Source: Fistularia commersonii (Eukaryota > Chordata > Actinopteri > Syngnathiformes > Fistulariidae). Taken from it: a stretch of 64,000 nucleotides of DNA. The notes under the pieces are model-generated. The model had not been told where the DNA came from, did not search any database, and saw only the letters and a program-made list of their open reading frames with translations. A program made the translations under genes and the position numbers. The stretch covers positions 3,224,001 through 3,288,000 of the forward strand of contig JBBMNZ010000015.1 of assembly GCA_037954325.1 (NCBI GenBank), written 5' to 3'. Shown in pieces: positions 28,054 through 40,500 of the stretch (position 1 is the first letter of the stretch; the number at the start of each line of letters is the position of its first letter).

Positions 28054-30270
28054 GGGAGTCCTGCTTAACAGTATTAGACTAGTGGCGATGTGATGATTAT
28101 GACGCCGGGGATAAGGATGAAATTTATTGGGCAGCGAATGACTACATACAGTTTATTGGGGTAATTTTTTTTTTTTTTTTAACATAGTAAATGGTTCTGC
28201 TAATTAAACGCTATCACTCTTATTTTTTCAGTCAATAACCCAGAAAAGTCACGAGAGCTTCAAGACCACTCACAGACATTTTTCGGATGAAAAACACTTT
28301 CCAGAGAGCGACCTTAGGGTACCCTGGGATTCTCTGTCTTTCTGCCTTGCAATCTAAAGTTCATGAGTGCCTGCAGAACAAAATCAAAAGAAAATTAAAA
28401 TGAGGTTGACTACATCAGACAATATGAATAAATGAATGCATCTGCTTAAATAATGGGTTTGTGGTGATACATGAATAGTGGGTTAGGTTGAGTGATATGT
28501 TTTTGGCATGTCTATACAGGACTTTGCGTATTTATTACAAAATTATAATCTCTCCCTTATTTTTTATTCTCAGTTAACTTTTAAATAGAGGCATCAAATG
28601 CACAGCACTCACAAGGTCACAAAACAGCCCAAATACCTAAGACTAAAAATAGGCCACAGCTCATGCTATATGCCGCATTCTCCAGAACTTTGTCGTTTTT
28701 AATAAAATGTGCATCAATCCATTGTCCCCCGAGCACATTTTGTTATTGCGTTGATAGTTGCGTGTCTTGAAGAGGTTGATATTTAAACTTCAGCGTTATT
28801 CCAGATCCCTCCTTGACTTGGCACGTTAACGTGTTGAGGTTTCACACACTACTGTATAATGCCAGTGTGCAAAGATGATTTTTTTGGTTTCTATGAACTA
28901 TCAGGCAAATAATTTCACCCTTCTTTCTACTACAATTGAGATTTTCTTTTTGTATTGGAACTGTCAGATAGTTGCACCTCAAATAAAAATACAACTGTCT
29001 TTCAAAAAAAAAAAGGAAGACTCAACAACTTGATTAAAATATGCAGTTTGAGGCATATCTTACTATCAAGATTTTATATCTAAATATCTATCTTTTATAT
29101 CTCTTCTTGCTTTATTCTGTTTTTAATTTTATCTATTTATTCATCATTATTTATTTACTTTTACTTTAGGGCAGGCATGTCATTTATATGTTGTCAACCG
29201 AAGGGAAAAATTGTACATTTCATGTTAATAAAAATTTTGTGTGCGCCTTAAGTCATTCCACACGGGGGAAATTTCAGTATCAATGCTATATAAATTTGAG
29301 TAGTTTGAAAACACTGTCAATTTATGTGATGCACTGTTCATTTATACACTAGATTTAACACAAGCAGCACTACACTTAAGGAGGAGGGAGGGTTGGTGAG
29401 GGGGGTTTCCGGAGCTGTAAGGAGTTCCTGGATCCTGAAGGATTCTATTGGCTGTCCTCCCAGTTTGTTGTTCATGGCGGTGGAAGAAAACTTTGACAGG
29501 TTAGCCAATGATTTTGGAGCAGTCCTTAGTGTTGTGCTCGAGGCAGTTCCTGTCCTGTAATTGATCTGAAGCAGCAGGAGAAGGGGAAAGTCACTATACT
29601 CTCAATAGAGTAGTATTAGAAAGTGGTCAGGATGGTGCGGCTCAAATTAAATGACCTGAGCTTCCTGAGTGGGCACTGCAACTGATGACATTTCCTGATG
29701 ATTTTCTCAGTGTTTGAACAGAACCACAGGAGGTTGTCAAAGACAGTGCTCAGGTATCTGTAGTTTGTCAATGTTTCTGCCGGTCTTACTTATGCTCAGC
29801 TTTAGGGAGGAGGTTTTGCACCGCTGTGCAAGCTCCTGGAGGGCTGAACTGTGGTGGAATGAGGGAAAAATGTTAAAACGATGTGTGAATACCTCAAACT
29901 GCAACAATACTGAAAAAAAAAAAAAGAATTTGCATTTCACCACTAGGTGGCAGACTGATATATGGACTAAATATTGAAACGCTGATTTTCGGAGTCAATT
30001 AAGATTAATACGAGACCCCTGTCAATTTTCTCTTAAAGTTGCTGTTGGTTACGGCTTCTGAAATGTAAAAATGGCCAACAGCTGAACTTCTGATATATAC
30101 ATAAAACCATTACTTTCATACTTTCATGTTTTTCATGGTTCTTTTTCCAGGTTCATGTGTTTCTGTATAATAGATGACGAAAGACATACAGCTTTAATAA
30201 GAGATGTGTGGTAGACAGTCATTCTCTCTGCTCTGAATGCCAAACCAGGAAAACATTTGGAGTAGGTATC

Positions 30271-30284
30271 GTTGCTATGGTAAC
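30271..30284. promoter_or_regulatory. Palindromic RFX X-box motif
   Basis: GTTGCTATGGTAAC fits both half-sites of the X-box consensus, followed by AACGG. It is 2.2 kb from the X-box at 28040 and again has no adjacent exon. Two strong sites so close together in gene-free DNA are suggestive of an enhancer. Confidence 0.45.
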
Positions 30285-32229
30285 AACGGTCTCCCTAATT
30301 AAAGCTTTTAGTTAGAGTGGTATTTCAAAACACAGTGAGAGAAAATAGACTTTCTTTTTCCCTTAGAGTTAATATCAGGCTGCTTGACAGGTTCTGATGC
30401 AACATTTATGATCATGTAATAAAGTGACTTCTGATTGCTGATGCTCTTTAAAGTGGCCATTCACTTCAGGGTACATTTTCATGCCCTGATGTAAATTCCA
30501 TGGAATTGTAATTCCATTGAAATTCTTTACAAATTACATATATATCACATTCCTTTTTGGCATTTTTATTGACATGTTTTTTACTGGTAGGTGATAAATA
30601 AAGCAAAAAACAATGTAACAACATCTGTTTCATAAGATCTTTATGAGCGGAAAATGAATGTAAATGTTGATCTGCTCCAGAGCAACTACATCAGAGGTGA
30701 TCAGTTATCCTGTACCTTGCTGGGGAGCTCTTTAACATTCAGTTCAAGATGTATTAATAGCAGCAGTGTATGCAATCCTGCTGCAAATTTTGAACACCCT
30801 TTTTAATTATTTGAATCAGTCTTTCACATGAGAGAAGGAGGAATTGAATATAATGACTGTGGTCTGGTATGCGTGATGTACACAAAAGCTCAAAATGCAA
30901 TATATTCATCTTGTTCTGGAGTCTTTTTTTTTCTCAGGGATTCATTCATTCATTAAATCGCTTATCCTGCGCTCAGAGTTGTGAGAGAAAAAACAAGATG
31001 TAGATTTTTCCGACAACAAATCATGTGTGTGTGACCACTCCACGGGTGCAACAGTTGTTTTAAGGTGTTTTTGAGACAACAACACCTGAAACACCTGCTT
31101 CTGTTTGTAAGCAGCACCTTAAGTCTTCCTTTTCTGCGCTCCTCCCACTCTTTGAGGTTAAATTGAGGGCAGAGGTGTGGCCCCTTCTAATTGTGATCTC
31201 TGTGCATGTCCATCATAGGCATGGACAGCTGAACACACATGCACATGCATAGACGCACGGGAGCATGGGCACAGGTATGCACACATGCACGCACAGAAAT
31301 ATACACAGAAACACACTATAAGACTATAAGAGTGCAGTTTGTACTTGAGGGTTTTAAATTCAAAAATATGTTTTTTTAAAAACAACAGTGAATAAATAAT
31401 ACTAAAAATCAAACAAACTCTAGAGGAACTGGAATGAAATTATAAATTTCCCATTTTCTTTATGTATATGACAATATTTCTAATACGCTGAAAAATCATA
31501 TTTATATGTATATGCATCAACCTTTTTTCTGAAAATTACTACATTTTGAATTATATAAAAGATTTTTTTTTTGTAAAATATTATTCATTTGTCTTTTGAT
31601 TTTTCTCAGTAGTCACCAATCACTTTTTCCATTTTGGAAAAAAAATATGTATCATCTTCTTCTCTTTTTTGACATTTTTTAAATGTATTTTTAACAAATT
31701 TTTCTAGTATGGTTTTTTGCTGATGGTTCTCTTGTTATCAAAATTAACTTTTCTTTTGTTGTTTTCCACTCTCATTGAAATCTAAATGTCTCAAAAGCAA
31801 CACCAATATTGTGCATCAACTTACCACCAACAAAGGTTCTACAGCTTTAATTTTCTTGTTAACTTTATTTTCATGTTTTGTTTTGTTTTCTACAGAACCA
31901 AACAACAATATAACATAAAAACAGCTATGTTCCTGCTGAGGAATTGTCAAGAGAAGATTACTGATTTTCAGCAAAATCAAATCTTAGTCAGAGATGTGCA
32001 GGGAAATCTTAACATACTGTTTTTAATAGCTCAACTCAGTACCATTTTATACCACATTAATAATGATGCTAATTTATTGTCCAATAGTCTGCAGCCCATG
32101 ATGTATTTCATAAACACAAGTATATATTGTTTTGACAAGTTTATTTGTTAAAATCAGTTGATCATCATCAAGTGAAAATTTAAGCTAAAACGTGACTTAA
32201 GCTAAAACATGTGTTGGCAACTTTTACAT

Positions 32230-32292
32230 TATATTACATTACAGTCATTTGGCAGACGCGTTTATCCAAAGCGGCTTACAAAGAGTGTAATT
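32230..32292 (+). repeat. Short teleost interspersed repeat
   Basis: ACATTACAGTCATTTGGCAG followed by ACGCGTTTATCCAAAGCGGC is a recurrent phrase in fish genomes. The class is not certain. Confidence 0.5.
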
Positions 32293-32454
32293 CAGTCTCC
32301 GATAATAGTATTAATAGTATATCAGAATCTTTATATGAAAGACAAATTTGTCTTGCTCTGTTAGTCGGTCATGAAACATAGTGTACCTATGCATGCATGT
32401 GTGTGTTTGTGTGAATTCCAGACACATGGTTAAGATCAGTAGCTGGCTAACTGG

Positions 32455-32663
32455 GATAAAGAGAGAGAGAGAGCGAGAGAGAGAGAGTGAGAGAGGGAGA
32501 AGGGGCGGGAGTGTTCCCGGGCAGTCTGAATCTTTCAGCCTACACACTCTTCCAACCAAAGCTCAGTCTCAGTAATGTTGGATATGCTGTGAGAGTGAGC
32601 CCTGCTCTCCACAAACAAACACACTCAGCCGTTCCCCGTTTGAGGACACAGAACACACATTGG
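32455..32663 (+). promoter_or_regulatory. Possible promoter and 5' non-coding exon of palmd
   Basis: A GA-rich tract leads to a GC box (GGGGCGGG, 32502-32509). A mixed-composition exon-like stretch follows and ends ACACATTGG before the strong donor GTGAGTACG (from 32664). The first visible palmd coding exon begins with an acceptor (46698), so an upstream untranslated exon must exist. This is the best candidate I see, 14 kb upstream. No transcript evidence is available. Confidence 0.3.
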
Positions 32664-33870
32664 GTGAGTACGTCTCAATAGATTTGGTACTGTTTGCATG
32701 TGTCTGAGAGCATCGCTGAGAGTGAGGGACTACTTTGTACAGAGGTAACTACTCCAGGAGCACAGCCTCCAAGTCAGTTATCCAGCAGTAACTTTCTGTT
32801 GGTAAGGAGCTAAAATGAGCAGAGAGGGTCTTTGATTCTATAATCTTTTAAGTCCTTTAAGCTCTCAACTGTTTTCTGTATCACTGCAGGGGGTTCCCGG
32901 CTTCACCTAACAACCACAGATGAATATAACCACAAAAAGATGAACAGTTGTTTATAAAGTCACTACAAGCTGATGCTGAAATGTGTTCCTGTCCTTTGGC
33001 GAATACATTCAAAAGCAGAAAATGTGCATTTTTGAAAAACGGGTGTGTGACTGATTATGTACGCAACTTCATATTCCCGCTAGTATATTGTTAACTTGGG
33101 CTGCCAGCGGTAAAATAGTCATCCCCGTGCCCTTCCCCTCCCACTCACACTAGTCAGATGAGCGTTTCATCACATATGGGAGTGCTAAGGAGAGAAGCAG
33201 TTAATGACAGTGAGAGCGCATCAAAATTTGATATCACACTACTGTTGTCATTCTGGATGGCACGCCCAGTGAATCATTCTCACATTACAGGATAAACATT
33301 CACATGTGCCTTTGAGATGTGGAATGCATTCCTGGTTCAAGGAACATTCGAGTGAAGGTTTCTATATCTTTAGTTCAATGAATTATGAGACTGACATGAT
33401 TCAAATATCTTACTGTGAAACAATGGACCTCCAATGCAAGCGGTTGAGGAGGAATTATGGGAGATTGAGACACTTTTTGTACATGGAAAAATGTGTATGT
33501 TGGATTGGTTGGGAAGAACCTTGGAGCCTTGAAACCATAATTTGTTCAGATTTGTTGGCAAGGTGGATGTTACTGGTGCAGCATTTGCTTTTTGGGCCAA
33601 TGAATTACATTATTTCCAATTGGGGCACCAAAACTGATTAGAACCTTGCTGTTGATTGTTTTTCCAGTTTGCTTAAAACACCAAAACCGCTACCGTTCCT
33701 CCCCCATAATGTCAGAGTACATAGAGACAAACTAAATGACAAAACATGGTGTTCATACTGGCCACTGTAGATCATGTTTTCAAATAAAAACATCACTCTC
33801 TCATAGCTTTGGCATACATTTTAATTTTTCAACATGGCTAGACAGCCATGAAGATGACAATCATTGGACC
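32664..33870. other. Intergenic DNA (or first palmd intron)
   Basis: No exon or repeat recognised. An open frame at 33306-33641 has no domain features. Confidence 0.45.
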
Positions 33871-33874
33871 CAGT

Positions 33875-34830
33875 TTTCCCTTGCTCTCACCGGGGCCTAC
33901 TCTGGAGCCGGGCCCAGGGGGTGGGCTTGGTGGCGAGTGCCTGGTGGTCAGGCCTACACCCACGGGCCTGGCTTAGCACAGCCCGAAGGAACAACGTAGG
34001 TCCCTCTTCCACTGGGCTCACCACCCACAAGAAGGGCCAAGGAGGTCGGTTGTAGTGTGGAGCCAGGCGGTAGCCGGAGCGGGGGACCTTGGCAGTCTGA
34101 TTCTCGGCTGAAGAAGTTGGGCCTTGGAATATTGAATGTCACCCCTCTGGTGGGGAAGGAGGCCGAGCTGGTGCGCGAGGCTGAGAGATTCCGACTAGAT
34201 ATAGTCGGAATCACCTTGACGCACTGCTTTGCATCTGGAAGCAAGCCTCTTGAGAGGGGACGGACTCTTTTGTTATTCTGGAGTTGACTCCGGTGAGAGG
34301 CGCTGGGCAGGTGTGGGCATATTGATTTTCCCCCCGTCTCAGCGCCTGCACGCTGGGGTTCAACCTGGACAACCTGCTTCAGGTGGGGGGACGGGTTCTG
34401 ACTGTTATTTGTGGTTATGCACCCAACAACAGTTCAGTTTACCCACCCTTCTTGGGGTACCTAGAGTAGCTGCTGGAGACTGCGTGTAAACTTGGATAGG
34501 GGTTATACTGGGAGACTTTAACACTCATTTGGGCAATGACAGTGCAACTTGGAAGGGTGTGGTTGGAAGGAACGGCCCCCCTGATCTGAACCGGAGCGTT
34601 TTTTTTTTTGTTATTGGACTTCAGTGCTCGTCACGGATTGTCACTAACAAACACCATGTTCAGGCATAATGGTATCCATATGTGCACTTGGCACCAACAC
34701 ACCTTAGGCCACAGGTCTTTGCTCAACCATGTGGTCGTATTGTCAGACTTGCGGCCGCGTGTCCTGGACACTTGGGTGAAGAGAGGGGCGGAGCTATATT
34801 CTGCCAGAATAAATTGATAAACGAGAGAAA
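33875..34830 (+). mobile_element. LINE fragment, endonuclease half, plus orientation
   Basis: Broken frames give LGILNVTPLVGKEAELVREA, RLDIVGIT, GERRWAGVGIL, LTVICGYAPNNS, LLDFSARHGLSLTNTMF, CTWHQHTLGHRSLLNHVVV and DTWVKRGAEL. These are the endonuclease region of a widespread teleost LINE (CR1/Rex1-like, class not certain). There are several frameshifts and a T-run insertion near 34600. The copy ends before the reverse transcriptase. Confidence 0.75.
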
Positions 34831-34934
34831 TCTTCTGAAAAGCACTATTTACGTACAAGGTAAGTGATGAACAGTTCCAAGTAATGTAGATTTTTATTTG
34901 ACAATGTGATGTAATCTCTTTAATGTTTGAAATT

Positions 34935-35835
34935 CACCCATCCACCCATCTTCTCCCGCTTATCCGGAGTCAGGTCATGGGGCCAGCAGCCAGAGCAGTG
35001 AGGCCCAGATCTCCCTCCCCCCTGATGGACATGCCCAGAATACTTCCCCCGGATGGCATCCAGGAGGCATCCTGACCAGATGCCCGAGCCACCTCATTTG
35101 ACTCTTCTCTATGCAGAGGAGCAGCAGCTCTACTCCGAGCGCCTCCCGAAAGAGGAAACTCATTTTGGACGCTTGTATCCATGATCTCATTCTTTCGAGG
35201 CGTCTTCTCGTTCTCTACCCACAGCTTGTGACCGTAGGTGAGGGTGGGAACGTAGATTGACGTGTAAACTGAGAGTTTCACCTTTTAGCTCAGCTCCCTC
35301 TTCATCTCCTTCTTCACCACGGCAGAGGTGCCACACCGATCCACCGGTTGATCTCCCGCTCCATCCTGCCCTCACGAGAGAACAAGACCCCAAGATACTT
35401 GAACTCCTCCACTTGGGGCAGAACTTCTTTCCCGACCCGGAGTGGTCATTCCACCCATTTCTGGTTGAGCACCATGGTCTTGGATTTGGACATGCTGATC
35501 CTTATCTTGGCCGCTTCACACTTGGCTGCGAACCGCTCCAGTGAGAGCTGGAGATCATGGCATGATGAAGCCAACAGAACCACATCATCTGCAAATAGCA
35601 GTGGCTCGATCCCGCGGCCACCAACCGGATCCCCTTAACGCCTTGGCTGCGCCTTGAAATTCTTTCCATAAAAGTTATGAGCAGAATCGGAGACAAAGGG
35701 CAGCCCTCGTGGAGTCCATTTGGTCGGACTCACAATGTCCGACAATGCGAACCAAGCTCCGACACTGATCATAAAAGGACCAAATAGCATGTATGACAGA
35801 GTTCGTTACCCCATACTCCCAGAGCACAACGTGGC
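34935..35835 (-). mobile_element. LINE fragment, reverse transcriptase to 3' end, minus orientation
   Basis: On the minus strand, broken frames give ALWEYGV, LSPILLITFMERISRRSQGV, LRIVAA-like, a degraded FADD region (QMMWFCWLHH), LTYGHKLWV, EKSQMRWLGHLVRMPPGC and the 3' end with GGCCCCATGACCTGACTCCG. It is probably the same family as the 33875 fragment but lies in the opposite orientation with its 3' end facing it. Confidence 0.75.
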
Positions 35836-37220
35836 GATGGATCCTGTCTTACTGGGGGCGTTATTGCCACATTCCAAATTCCAAATAAAACCACTCACAG
35901 ATAATGTTTTTTTGGAAGTGTTTTGGGAATTATGTCCAAATGGCCAAATGGCTATGAAACACATATTCCCATGTAGTAGGATGATGCATTTCAAGATCTG
36001 ACTGTGCAATGGCTGCTAGAATGGAGAACAGGTTCAAAACAATTCCATTTCATTTTCCTGTATTTAGTAACCACTGCTAGTCATGACCATTTGATGCAGT
36101 GCCATTTTCATCCGAAAATTATACCACGAAGGGTGTGGAGACACAGGACAGGCCATTTCAGAGCAGAAAAGGTCTCAGTGGGAATGAGAATACCAAATGA
36201 ACCCTTTTCTTTGACAGACTGAAAAGAGTGCACATACTTTGTTGAAGAATAACAGTGGTCAGTGGTTGGGTCTTTTTTTTTTTTGTTTGTTTGTTTGTAG
36301 CCACATGACCTGCTCGATGTTGTTTGGGGTCGTTGTTGAAAACAACCAACGTATCTCAATTTGACTATTCATGGTAGAAGATTAGTTGGACCAAGCAATG
36401 ATGCCAAAATGTCTATTCTCGGGTGTACAGAGGTTGTATCTTATCCATCTGAGACAAATTTGGAAGGGAGTTTTGTTGAGAGGCCAGTGCAACTTTAGCA
36501 GACTGTACTTTAGGCTTGTAAAGGGCTCTCCTGTCAGCATGAATGCTGTTAATCCATCAGAGATCAGATTAAGCAAGGGATTACAAGTCAGGAGGACCTT
36601 GGCCAGACAGACCCAAGAGCTATTGGGGTCATGTCACTGAGAGGAAAGATCCTGAACAGCAACACACCTGACCGCTTTTATCCAAACACACAACATGATA
36701 CAGGAAGAAACTGCCGATTCTTATTGCAAGTGAAACTCGGTGGAAACAAGTTCACCAAAGTGTTAGAAGAAGGCCACTTTATTTCAAGAACCTGGGATGC
36801 ATTTAAAACAATGGCAACTATGTAGTCATTATAATGACAGTTGTTGAAGAAAATATTTTGTTATAAAAAAATATCCCGATCTGTCGAATCACATCATCAC
36901 TCGGTATTATTTCAATGAGACTTACACAACAGCCTCTACCACATGAAGCATAAATTGCATTTCAGATATTCAAACACTCTTGTTGGTTTATTTTTAAACG
37001 ATTGCAGTATAGAATTGATGAGGACACAGGATCACTTCAGTGCAAAGTTTTTGACACAGGACTCAAGCAGTGACAATGTGACACCTCTGGATTTCTGCCG
37101 ATCAAAACCTTTCAACATAACAGTGCAAATTCTCGAGTATTGAGTTCTGAGTTTCTATTTCCTTACTAGCAGTAGACTAATATAACACCTCAGATGCTTG
37201 CTCGTGTGCCTTACATTGAT
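35836..37220. other. Unassigned intergenic DNA with repeat-like texture
   Basis: The block holds several short broken frames on both strands (for example 36386-36640) that I could not assign to a family. It may be an old transposon remnant. No gene is supported. Confidence 0.4.
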
Positions 37221-37224
37221 TTTC

Positions 37225-37570
37225 AAGCTTCTTAACCTGCGAATGGAAAGCCAAAGTGTACGGTGGGATGAAAATGTCAAGGTTCTCTTTGGGAGCGATG
37301 AGGATGGATAAGATCAGGACGGAATTCATCAGTGGAACAGTGCATACAGTATTGGGTGTTTTTGTGATAAAGTTAGAGAGGGCAGACTGAGATGGTTTGG
37401 ACATGAAGAAACCTACAGGACGACTGAGGAGACTTATGGATGGATGGCGTGAAAGAGGACATGAAGTTACTTGGTGACATGTGGGGAAGATGATGCCAAG
37501 ATATGGTTAGTTGGAGAAAGATGGTTGGCTGCGGTTAATCCCTGAGCGGAACGGCCGAGAGGAATATGAA
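37225..37570 (+). mobile_element. RTE-like LINE 3' tail fragment
   Basis: GTCAAGGTTCTCTTTGGGAG, GAGATGGTTTGGACATGAAG and AGTTGGAGAAAGATGGTTGG parallel the 3' regions at 13400-13710 and 7830-8110. It ends at AATCCCTGAGCGGAACGGCC. It is strongly decayed. Confidence 0.7.
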
Positions 37571-40500
37571 AAAGAAGTTTGCAGCCAAGTTTTACTGTAG
37601 TCCTCTTGATGATTTGTTTGTAAAAGATGGATATGTATCGACCTTTCTGTGATTTCAGTCTTTGCGGTTTCCCCCTGTGGCATCACGCTCAGATGCTGCT
37701 CATACCCCAAATACAATTCTAGCACATCTCTTTTGGTTTGTTTATATGAGAACCAAAACTCTGCATTATAAACCATGCACAGATTTTGCTCTGTGCGAAA
37801 ATATGTTGATGCGAAAGTAGGACTTGTTTTATTTATATTTAGTCTTGTGACGTAACAACAGACAGGACAAAGATGATTCATAGAGAACAAAAAATAAAAC
37901 CCAGACTGGGCTAACTCCACAACAGGAAACTGGTGTAGGACAATGAAGAAGGAAGAGCCTGCTGAGACGAGAGAAGAAAGGCCAAAATTCCAGCTGAGGA
38001 ACTAATGACAGCTGAAGACAATAAACAAGCAGGAAAGTAAGAAGTAAAAGCCAAGCATTTAAAATCGGAGACAAAGCGGTGAACTAGGACTGGAAAAAAA
38101 TAACAAGTTTTGCAGGCAGGTTTTCAGAATAGTATCAGACCAGGAGATGAAATCTCATAAATGCACTGCAAGGCGACTGAAAGGCTTTCAGCTTTTCAGG
38201 TTATTCATTTTCAGAGGAATCCACGTTAACTACATGTATCTTAAAAGAAACAGGCCCCTTTCAGGTCTGTTTTTTGTAGTCAGACATTTTATACCCCCGT
38301 TACACCTCGCCATCGATATCAAAGTTCATGAAGAGCAGAGCGACAGGCTGTCCTTTCTGATCCGGTAGATAAAAGGTGCTTCGCAAAGGATCGATGTTTC
38401 TACAAAGAGGGACTGAAGGAGCAGCCCGTTCAAAAGACTGATTCTATTCTGTGCACATGCCGCACCACAGTAGTGGAAGGTTTGACGTGGTTCTGTGTGA
38501 ACCTTGAGACACTGCAATGTTATCATTGTGAAACTATGTGTACAGCATTTAGTTTTATTGATATGAAGCCAATGATGTTGATCGCTGTAGAATAAATTTA
38601 AAAAATTGCATTGGCAGGTTGCTTTTTGGGGTAAAATTCATTTTGAAATGTATCAAAACAAAATGAAAATGACATATACCTCTGTTTCTGTTTGCCTGTA
38701 GTGTGAAAATGAATTTTAGTTTGTATGTATATATTTTTTCTCTGTTCTTTATATTACATAATAAATATATACAAAATAACAATAAAAGCAATTCATATGT
38801 GATGGAAGAATATACAATAGATAGCTCTATAAGTCCAATATCATGATAAGCTGAATATCAGACTTAATATTTAATATAAACGTCAGAGTGTATTTAAAGA
38901 GATTTATAGTCTTAGATCTTTTCATATTATTGGGGAAAAGGAGAGGGTTGACTACACAGAACACTAAATTATCTGTAAATAAGCACACACGTTAATAAAT
39001 TTCTACAAACATGCAAACAAACAAAAACTCAACGTATGGTTATCGAAGGTATCATGGATATAGGTATTTCATATGACTTTTACGATTTTTTTCTATTTTG
39101 ATTAAATCATTGATATTATTCTTTAATATCAACTTTTTCAGTAAACTTTTAAAATATTGCTAAAATTGAATACAATCTACAGTTATACAATTTATAATTA
39201 AAAATGACATATCTTAAATGCACATCAATATTATTTCTGAAGGAGTGGCTACTATAAAGTTTATGATCTGGACGAAACCAGGTAGTTGTTATAATCCTTC
39301 CTTCTTTGTTTCAAATTCTGATGTGTTTTTGGTTTTGCAAAAGCAAATATTCAAAGAAACCCGATAAAATGATGTTGGCAAAGCCTCTCTATTCATGGCT
39401 CAGATGTGTCCTAACCTGAGATGACACCTGCGTAAATCCAGCAGCAGGATGTAGGAAAGTTAAAGGAGGATTATTCCTTTTGCCTTTACAATGCAGGTGT
39501 TAGAACTTCCTCTCTGATAACACATTAATAACTCATGTAACCCAAAGATTCAAACTTCATTGGCCATCCCTTTTTAGAGTCCTGCCCTTGTCCAGTCCTT
39601 GAATCCAGGGATAACCACACTGTATATTATTATAGTAGCTCTCCATTAAATCTTCCAGGTGTCTGCTAAATGGTTTCAATGTGATGACAGGTGAAGTTTT
39701 TTTGTTTTTTTTTCATTTCATATCACACCATCAGCTTGCTTTCAGGACACGTCATCTGCCGCAAATACACTACATATGCTCTCTCGCACACATTGTGAGG
39801 CTCGACCAACTGTGAGCCAGGCAGCCCTCACTATTTTCAGCCTGAGAGATCAGGCCGCCGTGGTGTCAACAGGTGGACAAGCTATCCAGCAGCATGACCT
39901 TCAGTGGGATCCTCAGCTCACTCCTTAGCTTTATCACTCAGAGAGGTTTCCTCAGAAAACTTGAATTAAAAAGTTACAGCTAGTACTTGAACACACACAA
40001 AGTACAAATTGTGTTGAAGACGATTAAAAACACGCAATTCGTGCCCCAATAAGTTAATTTCAACAGGATTTTAGTTATTCTATTTTTGTATTTTTAACAA
40101 TATAGGTGGCAACAAGAGACTATTTTAAATTTTGACCAGGTGTATATTTAAGGTTAGTAATTGTTCAAATATTGTTTTGAATTCTAATGATTCATCAAAA
40201 TTTTGATTTTCTCATGAATATCAACTGTATCTTTCTGTAGTATTTTTTGTAAAAATAAAAAAAAAAAACACTTAAAATAATGTTACATGACGATCAACAC
40301 TGAAAAGGGGAAGTAGATATATAATAAAGTATTTAAGAAGATGATAAATCTTAAGATGACCCAAAAATGTAATTGAAACTATTTATATACTTACTACAGG
40401 TTCTCTTAAATTTACACAGAAGTAATTGTCCAGAAGTACTCTCATCGTACAAATATTTAATCAAAAATAAAATGAACACATTTGGTTTCGTGAAGCTTGT

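Larger units (their letters stand above)
27700..32220. other. Gene-poor intergenic block
   Basis: Apart from the two X-box motifs this is AT-rich DNA without exons that I can support. The 29370-29880 part has a repeat-like GA-rich composition that I could not classify. Short ORFs such as 31786-32151 lack domain features. Confidence 0.45.

Noticed and set aside
31786..32151. 121-codon plus-strand frame
   Set aside because: It has low-complexity, AT-driven composition (Asn, Phe, Ile and Gln) and no promoter, splice context or domain.
33875..35835. Twin-priming 5' inversion of a single LINE
   Set aside because: In twin priming the inverted 5' part lies upstream of the 3' part. Here it lies beyond the 3' end.
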